Source of the DNA: Bacteroidota bacterium
GTDB taxonomy: Bacteria; Bacteroidota; Bacteroidia; Cytophagales; Cyclobacteriaceae
Direction of reading: 5' to 3'
NCBI GenBank assembly: GCA_023417955.1
Contig: JAEZDW010000129.1
Location: 1 to 7,280 of the forward strand
Length of the DNA: 7,280 nt
This document shows positions 1 through 7,249 of this stretch, one piece after another; position 1 is the first letter of the stretch; each line of letters starts with the position of its first letter. Below the pieces are notes generated by a model, which worked only from the letters and a program-made list of their open reading frames with translations, was not told where the DNA came from and ran no database searches. Made by a program: the position numbers and the translations under genes.

Positions 1-1673
1 TTATCAAGATATTCAAATATATTTCTAAGTGATGGATCCTTTTTGCTCGATATAAGGTGTTCCTGGATCTTATTTAGTAACTCCAGATCTTCCGGATAGT
101 CAAGCGTAAGGCGGTAATTCCTCACTAACTCATCAGGTAGTTTTACTATATTAAGCTTGAAGTGCTCTGGATTATTTTGAAAGTACCAGGTCATGTACTC
201 ACTGTAGTTCGCAGAGGGAAAATAGTCTTTAATCTTCCTCATCGCCGCCACATTTATGATTTCAACCCCGGTTCCAACCGCGACATCTTTTGCGGCTGAA
301 TAGTCTGCGCCTCTTTCGAAATGTGAATTCAGAAGAATCTGAGCGATCTCATCCGAAACAAACGGACAATCTGCCGTTACTCTAACTATAACATCAATCT
401 TCAATTGCTCAGCAATAGCAAGATATCTTCGGATAACGTCGTCAGGATCCCCCTGATGGAAAATAACCGATGGATCAAAAGTATAACTGCCCAGTTCTGC
501 ATCCTCCTGAAGGACAGATGTCGCAAGGATGGTATGGTTAACATTTGAAATTCTCCTGCAGCTTTCAATACACTTTTCAACGGAGGATAACTCTCCAATA
601 TTCAATAGGGCCTTTCTCGGAAGTCGGGAAGACTTTAATCTGCACGCTATCACAACTCCAATTGTTGCCCTCTTGAAGTTAGTCCTGGAAAGTACACAAC
701 CTTTTTTCGCATCGACTGACAAAATGTGGAAGTCTTTTTGAAGCTTGCTTATGTCAAGCGCATTCAATCCGCTTTGCCCAGATCTTTTGAATTCCAAATC
801 CCGGGTAAAATCCACGAGCATTCCTTTCTTCAAGTCTTTAGCGAGTATCGGCACCTGCAATGTTTTTTCGAGGTACTCTTTTTCCCTTTGATTGATAAAT
901 GGTTGCTGGTTGAGAGAAATGTATGCGTTTAGTCTATCAATAAAAAACTTGTATTTCTCTTTCGTCAGACTTGAGTAGTGGTCGTACTTAGTTTCTCTTG
1001 AACTATGCTTTATGTGTTTTTCGATCCCGTCCGCTCCATTCATGGCGGCCAGAATAGGAAGCCACACAGAATCATCGCCCTGAGCATCCGCATGATCTGC
1101 AAAGACAACTCTCCTTCCGAAAGCCTTTCTGACCTGATCTATCTTGACAAAGCCCGAATCCTGGAGCTCAGTCGGAAATGCCTGAAATCCTACTTCGAGC
1201 AAAAGCTCCTTGGGTTTCAACCTCTGTTGCAGGTAGCCAATTCGTTCCGATACCGCGTCTGGGGCGTAGCCGCTAATGTTTATGATCAACAAATGCTGGT
1301 CTAAGCCATTGTCGACTGAAAGTTTACCTATGACAACTTCATTGAAAAGAATTGAGGACTGCAACTTCACGCCTTTTATCGTCGACTTATTTTCATGAAG
1401 GACTTCAACGCCATATTCGTCAAATATATCCAGCCAGATCTCCTTCGTCCGCGCAGCTGATTCGATAATTGTGCGCCATTGACTGTTCGAGAAATAGAGC
1501 TGCTTATAAACGTCGTACCATGGAAAGTCAGAGGTAGCTATCTTGTCAGGATGTAACGGCTGAAATTTCATTCCGTATCCACGAAACTCCTCGAATTCGG
1601 AAATCAGGTCGAGCACGTAGTCAATCTCGCCTCCGTGAGTATTGGCTACCTCCAGTATATGAAACGGATGCAT
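1..1673 (-). CDS. NeuB/PseI-type nonulosonate synthase fused to SpsF/PseF-type cytidylyltransferase (3' end outside window)
   Basis: I translated this frame by hand from the ATG at 1673 and found 557 codons with no stop, running off the window edge. Residues 1-250 are a NeuB-family synthase, which condenses phosphoenolpyruvate with a 6-carbon sugar to give a nonulosonic acid. Seen: ILEVANTHGG (7-15 region), MKFQ (35-38), KLQSS (103-107), FADH (191-194), GADGIEKHI (213-221) and YDHYSSL (230-236). Residues about 275-335 look like a SAF domain (PILAKDLKKGM, then FKRSGQSG). Residues 339-557 are an SpsF-like CMP-sugar transferase: CRLKSSRLPRK (344-354), HQGDPDDVIRRYL (406-418), RVTADCPF (431-438), RLTLDYPEDL (521-530). 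SpsF proteins are about 240 aa, so the end is probably near unless another domain follows. The start directly abuts the pseC stop (TAGATG) with no clear ribosome site, suggesting translational coupling. The position after pseB-pseC suggests CMP-pseudaminic acid synthesis. The exact sugar is inferred. By eye it looks lower in GC than wzc. Confidence 0.88.
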   Translation of the reverse strand, partial: MHPFHILEVANTHGGEIDYVLDLISEFEEFRGYGMKFQPLHPDKIATSDFPWYDVYKQLYFSNSQWRTIIESAARTKEIWLDIFDEYGVEVLHENKSTIKGVKLQSSILFNEVVIGKLSVDNGLDQHLLIINISGYAPDAVSERIGYLQQRLKPKELLLEVGFQAFPTELQDSGFVKIDQVRKAFGRRVVFADHADAQGDDSVWLPILAAMNGADGIEKHIKHSSRETKYDHYSSLTKEKYKFFIDRLNAYISLNQQPFINQREKEYLEKTLQVPILAKDLKKGMLVDFTRDLEFKRSGQSGLNALDISKLQKDFHILSVDAKKGCVLSRTNFKRATIGVVIACRLKSSRLPRKALLNIGELSSVEKCIESCRRISNVNHTILATSVLQEDAELGSYTFDPSVIFHQGDPDDVIRRYLAIAEQLKIDVIVRVTADCPFVSDEIAQILLNSHFERGADYSAAKDVAVGTGVEIINVAAMRKIKDYFPSANYSEYMTWYFQNNPEHFKLNIVKLPDELVRNYRLTLDYPEDLELLNKIQEHLISSKKDPSLRNIFEYLD

Positions 1674-1676
1674 CTA
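1671..1676 (-). other. Abutting stop-start (TAGATG) between pseC and the fusion gene
   Basis: The TAG of pseC (1676-1674) is directly followed by the ATG (1673-1671) of the synthase-cytidylyltransferase gene. The preceding bases are A/T-rich with no clear Shine-Dalgarno. Re-initiation by terminating ribosomes is the likely mode of translation. The start is supported because the NeuB motif ILEVANTHGG follows within six residues. Confidence 0.75.
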
Positions 1677-2882
1677 TGGACGTTTTAAAAATTCCAGAAT
1701 TTCCTTAATAACATAGTTCTGATCGGCATCAGTCAAACTGGGAAACATTGGCAGACTAAGACAATTTAGGTAGTAGCTTTCCGCAGCTCGAAACATTCCT
1801 TCGCTGTAGCCAAGGGATTTGTAATATGGCATTAAGTGCGTGGGAATGTAATGAACTTGAGTATAAATATTTTTTGAACGCAGGTAGTTATACAAGCCCA
1901 TGCGGCGCGGGACTTGTATTACATAAAGATGATACGCGTGCTGACCGCTTTCTCGGCCAAGTTCCAAATTCGGCGCATTAATTTCGGAATACGCTGAAAA
2001 AGCTTGGTCGTACCTTTTCGCAATTTCCCTTCTCCGCAGAAGCCCTTCCTCTGCACGCTTCAATTGACTCAACCCTAGCGCACATTGAAAATCGGTTATG
2101 CGGTAGTTGAAACCGAGTTCCTGCATTTCCATGTACCATCCAGGATATGAACCATCCGACGACTCCCCAGCCGAAGCCATAGAGACCCCGTTGGTAAATA
2201 ATGATTCATCACGAGTAATACCGTGCGTGCGGAGCAACATCAACCGACGATAGAGCGCTTCATTATTCGTTGTGATCATTCCGCCTTCACCCGCTGCAAT
2301 ATGCTTCGCAGGATGAAATGAAAAAATCGCCAGCTCCGCAAATCTGCCATTGCCACAGAACTGTTTGTTCCCCGAACTGTCCACAAAAAAACCGCCCGGC
2401 GCATGACAGGCGTCTTCGATTATCCAGAGACCAAATTCGTCAGCAAGCTTTCGAAACTCTTCCAGATTGACAGCACGACCGGCAAAGTCGACAGGTATGA
2501 TACCTTTATAAGTTCCCTTTGGTGATGCTTCCAGCAATGACCGAACCTTGACAATATCAAGGAGGTAAGTATCGGGATCGATATCAGCAAAAACCACTTC
2601 GCCGCCACAATATCGGATGCAATTTGCTGATGCGGCAAAAGTGATCGGCGTTGTTATTACCTTATCACCAGGACGAACATTCATTGCCATCGCAGAAAGG
2701 TGCAACGCCGCCGTTCCGTTCGATACAGCAACGGCATACTTGCATCCGATGTAGCGCGCGAACGCGTCCTCGAATTCCTTTACCTTCGGTCCTTGCGTGA
2801 GATAATCAGACCTGAGGGTCGCGACAACCGCCTCTATGTCGTCTTCCGTGATATGCTGCTTACCGTATGGAATGGGTTTCAT
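1674..2882 (-). CDS. pseC: PseC, UDP-4-keto-6-deoxy-sugar 4-aminotransferase
   Basis: A DegT/DnrJ/EryC1-family PLP aminotransferase of 402 aa. It would transfer an amino group from glutamate to C4 of the PseB product in the cytoplasm, the second step of pseudaminic acid synthesis. Seen: N-terminal ITEDDIEAV and SDYLTQGPKVKEFE (about 11-38), the SNGTAALHLSA cofactor loop (54-64), IIEDACHAPGG (154-164) with D157 as the expected pyridine-nitrogen partner, FSFHPAKHIAAGEGG (187-201) with K193 as the Schiff-base lysine, LGFNYRITDFQ (256-266), and the C-terminal HYIPTHLMPYY (344-354). These closely fit PseC. Length is normal for the family. The ATG at 2882 lies inside the end of pseB (23-bp overlap). 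A weak AGG lies a few bases upstream, and the next gene starts immediately after the TAG stop. SpsC-like or other sugar aminotransferases are the alternative, but the PseB partner favours PseC. Confidence 0.92.
   Translation of the reverse strand: MKPIPYGKQHITEDDIEAVVATLRSDYLTQGPKVKEFEDAFARYIGCKYAVAVSNGTAALHLSAMAMNVRPGDKVITTPITFAASANCIRYCGGEVVFADIDPDTYLLDIVKVRSLLEASPKGTYKGIIPVDFAGRAVNLEEFRKLADEFGLWIIEDACHAPGGFFVDSSGNKQFCGNGRFAELAIFSFHPAKHIAAGEGGMITTNNEALYRRLMLLRTHGITRDESLFTNGVSMASAGESSDGSYPGWYMEMQELGFNYRITDFQCALGLSQLKRAEEGLLRRREIAKRYDQAFSAYSEINAPNLELGRESGQHAYHLYVIQVPRRMGLYNYLRSKNIYTQVHYIPTHLMPYYKSLGYSEGMFRAAESYYLNCLSLPMFPSLTDADQNYVIKEILEFLKRP
2860..2882 (-). other. pseB-pseC overlap (23 bp)
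   Basis: The pseC ATG (2882-2880) lies upstream of the pseB stop (2862-2860), in a different frame. Such overlaps usually mean both genes are translated from one message with coupled initiation. The pseC start is supported by its first residues, which match the family N-terminus (IPYGKQHITEDDI). Confidence 0.8.
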
Positions 2883-3891
2883 TTACCTGAAAGGTTGGAT
2901 CGACGTGTTCTCGAATTAATTCTCTAAGTTCAGGAACGGAAACCCACTCGGTATTCTCGCCTGAATTGTACCGGAAGCCCAGCGGCACCTTGACTGCGTT
3001 GAGTTTTTTGACAAAATCCTCCAGCTTCCACGCGGGAGTCGACGGAACGATCGCGTAGTACCGGCCAAGATCATACGTGTAAAAAGAATCCGAAGACGTG
3101 ATCATCTCCTCGTGAATCTTCTCACCGGGGCGAATCCCGACCTCTTTATGCTCGCATTCGGGTCCAATCGCCTCAGCCACGTCGGTTATCCGGTACGATG
3201 GAATTTTCGGGACAAAAATTTCACCGCCCCAGGCATGCTCCAGAGCGTGCAGGACCATGTTTACACCACCCTCAAGCGTGATATTGAATCGGGTCATGGT
3301 TTTATCGGTTATCGGAAGAACACCTTCTCTGCGTTTCCGAAGAAAGAACGGAATAACAGAACCGTTCGACCCCATCACGTTACCATATCTGACGACGGAA
3401 AATTTGATGGGATTCCAACCGCGGATATTGTTCGCGGCTACAAACAGTTTGTCCGATGCCAGTTTGGTCGCACCATATAAATTGATCGGCGCCGCCGCCT
3501 TATCGGTTGACAACGCAACTACATGCTTCACGTCAGACTCAAGACAGGCGTTGATCAGGTTCTCCGCACCCAGGATGTTGGTCTTCACGCATTCCATGGG
3601 ATTGTACTCGGCAATTGGAACATGCTTCATGGCCGCAGCGTGAATCACGTAGTCAATGCCCTTTAAAGCCCTCCTCAATCGGTCCAGGTCGCGGATGTCG
3701 CCAATGAAAAATCTGACCTGTGGGTATTTATGGGCCGGGTACTCCTGGGCCATCTGAAATTGCTTTTGTTCATCCCTGGAATAGATTACCAATCGCTTTA
3801 TTCCCGGCCACTCTTCCAGAATTCTTTTTGTCAATGCAGTTCCTAACGAGCCTGTTCCACCCGTTATCAGCAGAGATTTACCATCAAGCAT
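2860..3891 (-). CDS. pseB: PseB, UDP-N-acetylglucosamine 4,6-dehydratase (C5-inverting)
   Basis: An extended short-chain dehydrogenase of 343 aa, the usual PseB/FlaA1 length. It uses NADP(H) to convert UDP-GlcNAc to the 4-keto-6-deoxy-L-arabino sugar by removing water and inverting C5, the first pseudaminic acid step. Seen: Rossmann motif ITGGTGSLG (9-17), YSRDEQKQFQM (37-47), GDIRD (64-68), HAAAMKHVPIAEYNP (84-98), the catalytic block STDKAAAPINLYGATK (128-143) with T129, D130, K131, Y139 and K143, RYGNVMGS (168-175), and MTRFNITLEGG (199-209). The DK...Y arrangement is typical of inverting PseB rather than membrane-bound PglF-type retaining dehydratases, and no membrane segment precedes it. 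The start lies 21 bp after the kinase stop. The last residues overlap the pseC start. No truncation or missing key residue was seen. Confidence 0.95.
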   Translation of the reverse strand: MLDGKSLLITGGTGSLGTALTKRILEEWPGIKRLVIYSRDEQKQFQMAQEYPAHKYPQVRFFIGDIRDLDRLRRALKGIDYVIHAAAMKHVPIAEYNPMECVKTNILGAENLINACLESDVKHVVALSTDKAAAPINLYGATKLASDKLFVAANNIRGWNPIKFSVVRYGNVMGSNGSVIPFFLRKRREGVLPITDKTMTRFNITLEGGVNMVLHALEHAWGGEIFVPKIPSYRITDVAEAIGPECEHKEVGIRPGEKIHEEMITSSDSFYTYDLGRYYAIVPSTPAWKLEDFVKKLNAVKVPLGFRYNSGENTEWVSVPELRELIREHVDPTFQVNETHSIR

Positions 3892-3912
3892 CTCGATCTA
3901 TGTTTAGTCAAT

Positions 3913-6306
3913 TTATTCCGAATAATATGATTCTTGTTTTCCATCCCGGCCACCGTAGCCATAGCCGTAACCATAGCCGTAACCATAGCCATAACCATAA
4001 CCATAGCCATAACCGCCATATCCATACCCCGGGCCTGATCGGAAAACGTCATTCAGGACGATGCTCAGGTTTGGCACTTTGCCAGACCGGTCAAGATCAT
4101 CTGCTGCACCGAGAATTTGCCGCGGGGTATAATTCTGACGGACGATGAAAACCGTGTGATCTGCATACTTCGCCAGCACGATCCCGTCTGTGATCAGCGC
4201 CAATGGCGGGGTATCGATAAAAATGAAATCATACGTTTTCTTGAGCGTCGAAATCAATTCATCCATGCGCGGATTCAGCAGAAGTTCGCTGGGGTTAGGT
4301 GGAACAGGACCACCGCTGATCATGTCAAGGCCCGTTATTTTCGTCTTCTGTACTATTTCCTGAAGACCGGCCATCCCGCTCAGGTACACGCTCAGCCCTT
4401 TTTCATTCCCAAGTCCGAAATCATCGAATATTTTGGGCTTGCGCAAATCGGCGCCAATGATGACAACTTTCTTGTTGGCCAGCGCGAAGACAGTAGCAAG
4501 ATTGATCGTAGTAAACGACTTACCCTCACCGCTTATTGACGAGGTAATCATGAATACTTTGTTGTCTTTGCCTTCTGTGAAATAATTCAGATTTGACCGC
4601 AACGCCCGGAATGCCTCGGCCATCATCGACTTCGGCTTTTCAAATACAGCAAGGTTTCCGGGTCCCGGATTATGACCAATTCCACCTACGAAAGGAATAC
4701 TCGTGTATTTCTCTATATCCTCCCGGGACTGGACTTTGTTATTAAAGATTTCGATCAGGGTAAAAGCCAGGAATGGGAGAAGCAACCCAACTGCGCCGAA
4801 TACGAGGTAATTCTGCGCAACCTTCGGTGTGATCGGCCCTCCGCCCAGTCGCGGCGGATTGACTACAATAATGTCCGATGTTGTTGATGCCTTGGATATC
4901 CCTGCCTCAGCTTTCTTCTGTTGCAGGAAGTTGTACATGTTCTCGCTGAACGTGTAGTTCCGTTGCAAATTGATCAACCGCCGTTGTGTTATCGGAAGTG
5001 TTCTGAGCTGCGTCTCGATGTTCCGGATCTGCTGATCGATGCCGCGTTGCTTGATCCTGTCTGTATTGCGCAGGTTCGCTAATGACTCGATCACCTGCTG
5101 GCGCACCTGATGCATTCCCTCCTGAAGGCGCGCCGCCTTGCTATTCAACTGAGGATTCCTTAGTTCCGTGCTGCGCGGCATTGAATTGAGGTCGGTTTGA
5201 TATTGTATCAACTGACTCACCAGCGCATTCAGAATGTCATCACTGACACCGATGCTCGAAGGCAGAATCACTTGTGCAAAGTCTTTCTCCTCCTTCATAT
5301 AATTTTCGAGATAGGTGTAGTAGTTGGACGAATACGCAACGAGTCCTCGGCGTTCGCTCAAATCCTTGAGCTGGTCGTACAACTGCTGCGCTTCCGCGCT
5401 CAGGTCTGTGACAAAATTCTGTTGCTTAAACCGCTCCAGCGCCCCTTCATACAGTCGCAATGAGTCACCGATCTGCCCGAGCTGGTCCTCGATAAATACG
5501 AGCGATCGCGAAGCCGCCTGACTCTTCTTTTCGATGTCGTACTGGTAGTAATGGCTGATAAGCGTGTTCAGGAAGTCAATTTCCTTGCGAGGGATAGGGC
5601 CCTTCACGTCAAGGTTAACCACCGACGAACCAACCTGGGCCCACGAGACTTGCAGATTACTGATGTACTGCGCGGCTACACTTTCGGGATTCCTGACGTC
5701 GACTGTATATTGAGCGCCCTTGAATTTTTCAACCGGGCCCGCTCGCCGGACAGTGAACTCGATCCCGCCACACATTGCCCGTTCACCAAACCGGTAAACT
5801 TCATTTCCGTTTGATCCGGGAACCTTACAGCGGAACGTCGTCGAATCAATGATCTCCAAAGCCAGCTGTCCATATTGATTCTTTTGATGCAACTCAACTT
5901 CGAGCGGTAACGAATACTGTTCAGAATCCTTGAAATTGCCTTCTTTGCGAATGCTCACCTGAAAGTTGAGTGCTTCTATCACACCCTGGATCAGCGGGTA
6001 CGAGCGAATGATATAGGGCTCATTGTAATAATTCCGGTATTGGTTAACCAGCGGGTTGTTGTACAGAAATCTGGCATCGGTATTCTCCGCAGGCTCTCGA
6101 ATGATTATGCTGGCAGTAACGGGATAAATTCTGGTCGTATACCGGTTGATCAGGAAAGCCACCGAAATGCCTACGATCACGCTGAGTACCACGATGTACC
6201 ACAACCGCAGCGCGCGAAAAAGTATCCGCTTATAGTCGATCGAAAACCCTCCAGTGCCGGCTTTTTTCTCACTAGTATCTTCGAACTGAAAAGGTACGTC
6301 TTCCAT
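3913..6306 (-). CDS. Wzc-like polysaccharide copolymerase / BY-family tyrosine kinase
   Basis: An inner-membrane protein of 797 aa that would set chain length and couple assembly to export through the Wza-like partner. Layout: cytoplasmic N-terminus; membrane helix about 37-53; Wzz-type periplasmic region with helical, Gln-rich coiled-coil-like stretch about 260-470; GNVR-like segment (RRLINLQRNYTFSENMYNF, 442-460); Pro-rich NPPRLGGGPITPK (483-495) before a second helix, 499-520; then the kinase. Kinase motifs: EAFRALRSNL (564-573, oligomer contact), Walker A SSISGEGKS (589-597, K596), Walker A' GADLRKPK (618-625), Walker B FIFIDTPP (694-701). In BY kinases the C-terminal tyrosine cluster is autophosphorylated. 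Here it is a Tyr-Gly repeat (761-786), then YYSE at the end, 14 tyrosines in all. No partner phosphatase (Wzb) is in the window. The start is 28 bp after the Wza-like stop and has no clear Shine-Dalgarno. Confidence 0.93.
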   Translation of the reverse strand: MEDVPFQFEDTSEKKAGTGGFSIDYKRILFRALRLWYIVVLSVIVGISVAFLINRYTTRIYPVTASIIIREPAENTDARFLYNNPLVNQYRNYYNEPYIIRSYPLIQGVIEALNFQVSIRKEGNFKDSEQYSLPLEVELHQKNQYGQLALEIIDSTTFRCKVPGSNGNEVYRFGERAMCGGIEFTVRRAGPVEKFKGAQYTVDVRNPESVAAQYISNLQVSWAQVGSSVVNLDVKGPIPRKEIDFLNTLISHYYQYDIEKKSQAASRSLVFIEDQLGQIGDSLRLYEGALERFKQQNFVTDLSAEAQQLYDQLKDLSERRGLVAYSSNYYTYLENYMKEEKDFAQVILPSSIGVSDDILNALVSQLIQYQTDLNSMPRSTELRNPQLNSKAARLQEGMHQVRQQVIESLANLRNTDRIKQRGIDQQIRNIETQLRTLPITQRRLINLQRNYTFSENMYNFLQQKKAEAGISKASTTSDIIVVNPPRLGGGPITPKVAQNYLVFGAVGLLLPFLAFTLIEIFNNKVQSREDIEKYTSIPFVGGIGHNPGPGNLAVFEKPKSMMAEAFRALRSNLNYFTEGKDNKVFMITSSISGEGKSFTTINLATVFALANKKVVIIGADLRKPKIFDDFGLGNEKGLSVYLSGMAGLQEIVQKTKITGLDMISGGPVPPNPSELLLNPRMDELISTLKKTYDFIFIDTPPLALITDGIVLAKYADHTVFIVRQNYTPRQILGAADDLDRSGKVPNLSIVLNDVFRSGPGYGYGGYGYGYGYGYGYGYGYGYGYGGRDGKQESYYSE
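3949..4026 (-). repeat. Hexanucleotide tandem repeat coding for the Tyr-Gly tail of the kinase
   Basis: Ten 6-bp units fill 3955-4014 on the plus strand (variants of ATAGCC, ATAACC, GTAACC and GTAGCC), flanked by degenerate copies. Read on the minus strand each unit is Gly-Tyr, and this stretch codes for kinase residues 761-786 (12 Tyr, 14 Gly). Because the unit is six bases, gain or loss of units changes tail length by two residues without a frameshift. Part of the repeat is arranged as a 12-bp higher-order unit (GTAACC plus ATAGCC). Whether it varies between strains cannot be judged from one sequence. Confidence 0.9.
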
Positions 6307-6334
6307 TTTATTTGAGGTTCATACAATCCTGCAA

Positions 6335-7114
6335 TTAGCGGGTCAGATTTACTACAAGTAAGACCAGCGACAATGTCGACACTACAAGGCCGAAGTTCTG
6401 CCCAAAGTATTTGCGGAACGGGCGTTGTCTGAGGGCGGGAACGACGAGAACGTCGTTCTGATTTACATAGTAATAGGGAGATGTGAGCAAATCTTCACTT
6501 AACAGATTAACATAACCGACGCTGGTTTCGCCATTCATCTGGCGGATAATCTTCACGTTAGCGCGATCGGCCAGCTCACCCACGCCGCCTGCAAGGCCCA
6601 ATGCTTCCGGTAGCGTGATTCTGTTATTGAACGTCGTGACTGTCCCTTCCTGCGTAACTTCTCCCAAAACGGTAAATCGAAAATTCACCAGCCTGACCTT
6701 CACGACGGCCTCTTCGAGGTATCGGGATGCGATTCGCTGCAGGGAGTCCTGAGCCTGGAAAACGGTCAAACCAGCAACCTTTACCTTACCCACGACGGGA
6801 AAGGAGATTGTGCCTCCGGGATCAACCAGTTCGCTCGCAATGACAAAACTTTGAGCGTTGCTGGTGTTTTGCATGTCCATGCCACTAAGGAAATCATACT
6901 CTTCCGGGGTGAGGCTCTCAAACCGCACATAAAGAGCATCGTTTGGCTGGATCCTATAATCAAAAACCGGCTGGGAGTACGTGCGGACGACGGTGTCTTT
7001 GGGCAGGTCTTTTCTGTTAACGTCGCCCTTCTGTAAATAAACGTATTTTTTATTAGGAACGCAGGCGCCAAAAATGAGGGTTATCACGCCCAAAACCAGT
7101 AAAACCCGGGTCAT
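6335..7114 (-). CDS. Wza-like outer-membrane polysaccharide export lipoprotein (Poly_export/SLBB)
   Basis: A 259-aa protein expected to form the outer-membrane exit channel for the polysaccharide. It opens with a signal peptide (MTRVLLVLGVITLIFGAC); C18 follows a relaxed lipobox, FGAC. The poly-export domain spans about 50-142 and starts with FDYRIQPNDALYVRF (51-65); DPGGTISFPVVGKVKVAGLT (98-117) is typical of the family. An SLBB-like domain follows (FTVLGEVTQEGTVTTF, 147-162; LPEALGLAGGV, 168-178), ending near NQNDVLVVPALRQ (218-230). Residues about 239-257 form a hydrophobic helix. It is shorter than E. coli Wza (about 380 aa), as I recall for Bacteroidota members. It is the first gene of the row and is followed 28 bp later by the kinase. 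The 7114 start was chosen because it gives a complete signal peptide; a purine-rich AAGAAGAA stretch lies just before the ATG. Confidence 0.9.
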   Translation of the reverse strand: MTRVLLVLGVITLIFGACVPNKKYVYLQKGDVNRKDLPKDTVVRTYSQPVFDYRIQPNDALYVRFESLTPEEYDFLSGMDMQNTSNAQSFVIASELVDPGGTISFPVVGKVKVAGLTVFQAQDSLQRIASRYLEEAVVKVRLVNFRFTVLGEVTQEGTVTTFNNRITLPEALGLAGGVGELADRANVKIIRQMNGETSVGYVNLLSEDLLTSPYYYVNQNDVLVVPALRQRPFRKYFGQNFGLVVSTLSLVLLVVNLTR

Positions 7115-7171
7115 TTCTTCTTTTTTTGTGAGTCTAGTTTAGAGGGGCGTAAAAATACGAAAAGGGAATGG

Positions 7172-7204
7172 CAAATGTATAATTGCGGGCGAATTTGGTG
7201 GAAA
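7172..7204 (-). promoter_or_regulatory. Candidate Bacteroidota-type promoter for the operon
   Basis: On the minus strand TACATTTG (plus 7172-7179) exactly fits the -7 consensus TAnnTTTG of Bacteroidota. A TTTC (plus 7201-7204) lies 21 bp upstream, where a -33 TTTG-like element is expected, but this is a partial match. The -7 element lies about 58 bp before the ATG at 7114. Position and orientation fit an operon promoter. Assignment is by motif only. Confidence 0.4.
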
Positions 7205-7249
7205 TACGGGCGGCGCTGAGGGGGCGGAGACGCGGGAAATGCGGGTCAA

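Noticed and set aside
640..670. Possible frameshift or gene boundary between the synthase and cytidylyltransferase parts
   Set aside because: I checked the codons here one by one: the frame is open, with no stop, and I saw no ribosome site that would suggest a separate start.
529..1304. Several plus-strand open frames (529-741, 726-932, 1005-1304)
   Set aside because: All are opposite the continuous synthase-cytidylyltransferase frame, which has clear family motifs; the plus-strand products resemble nothing I know.
3892..3912. Possible terminator or promoter between the kinase and pseB
   Set aside because: The gap is only 21 bp and no hairpin with a T-run was seen.
3867..4052. Minus-strand open frame rich in Met-Ala-Met-Val
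   Set aside because: It is the out-of-frame reading of the same hexamer repeat; the kinase frame runs through with all its motifs.
3720..4148. Plus-strand open frame with a His/Asn/Ser-rich stretch
   Set aside because: It is antisense to pseB and to the kinase; the His-rich part is only the reverse reading of the Gly-Tyr hexamer repeat.
5551..5897. Open frames on both strands inside the kinase gene (5551-5814 plus, 5676-5897 minus)
   Set aside because: Both overlap the periplasmic region of the kinase in other frames and have no recognisable motif.
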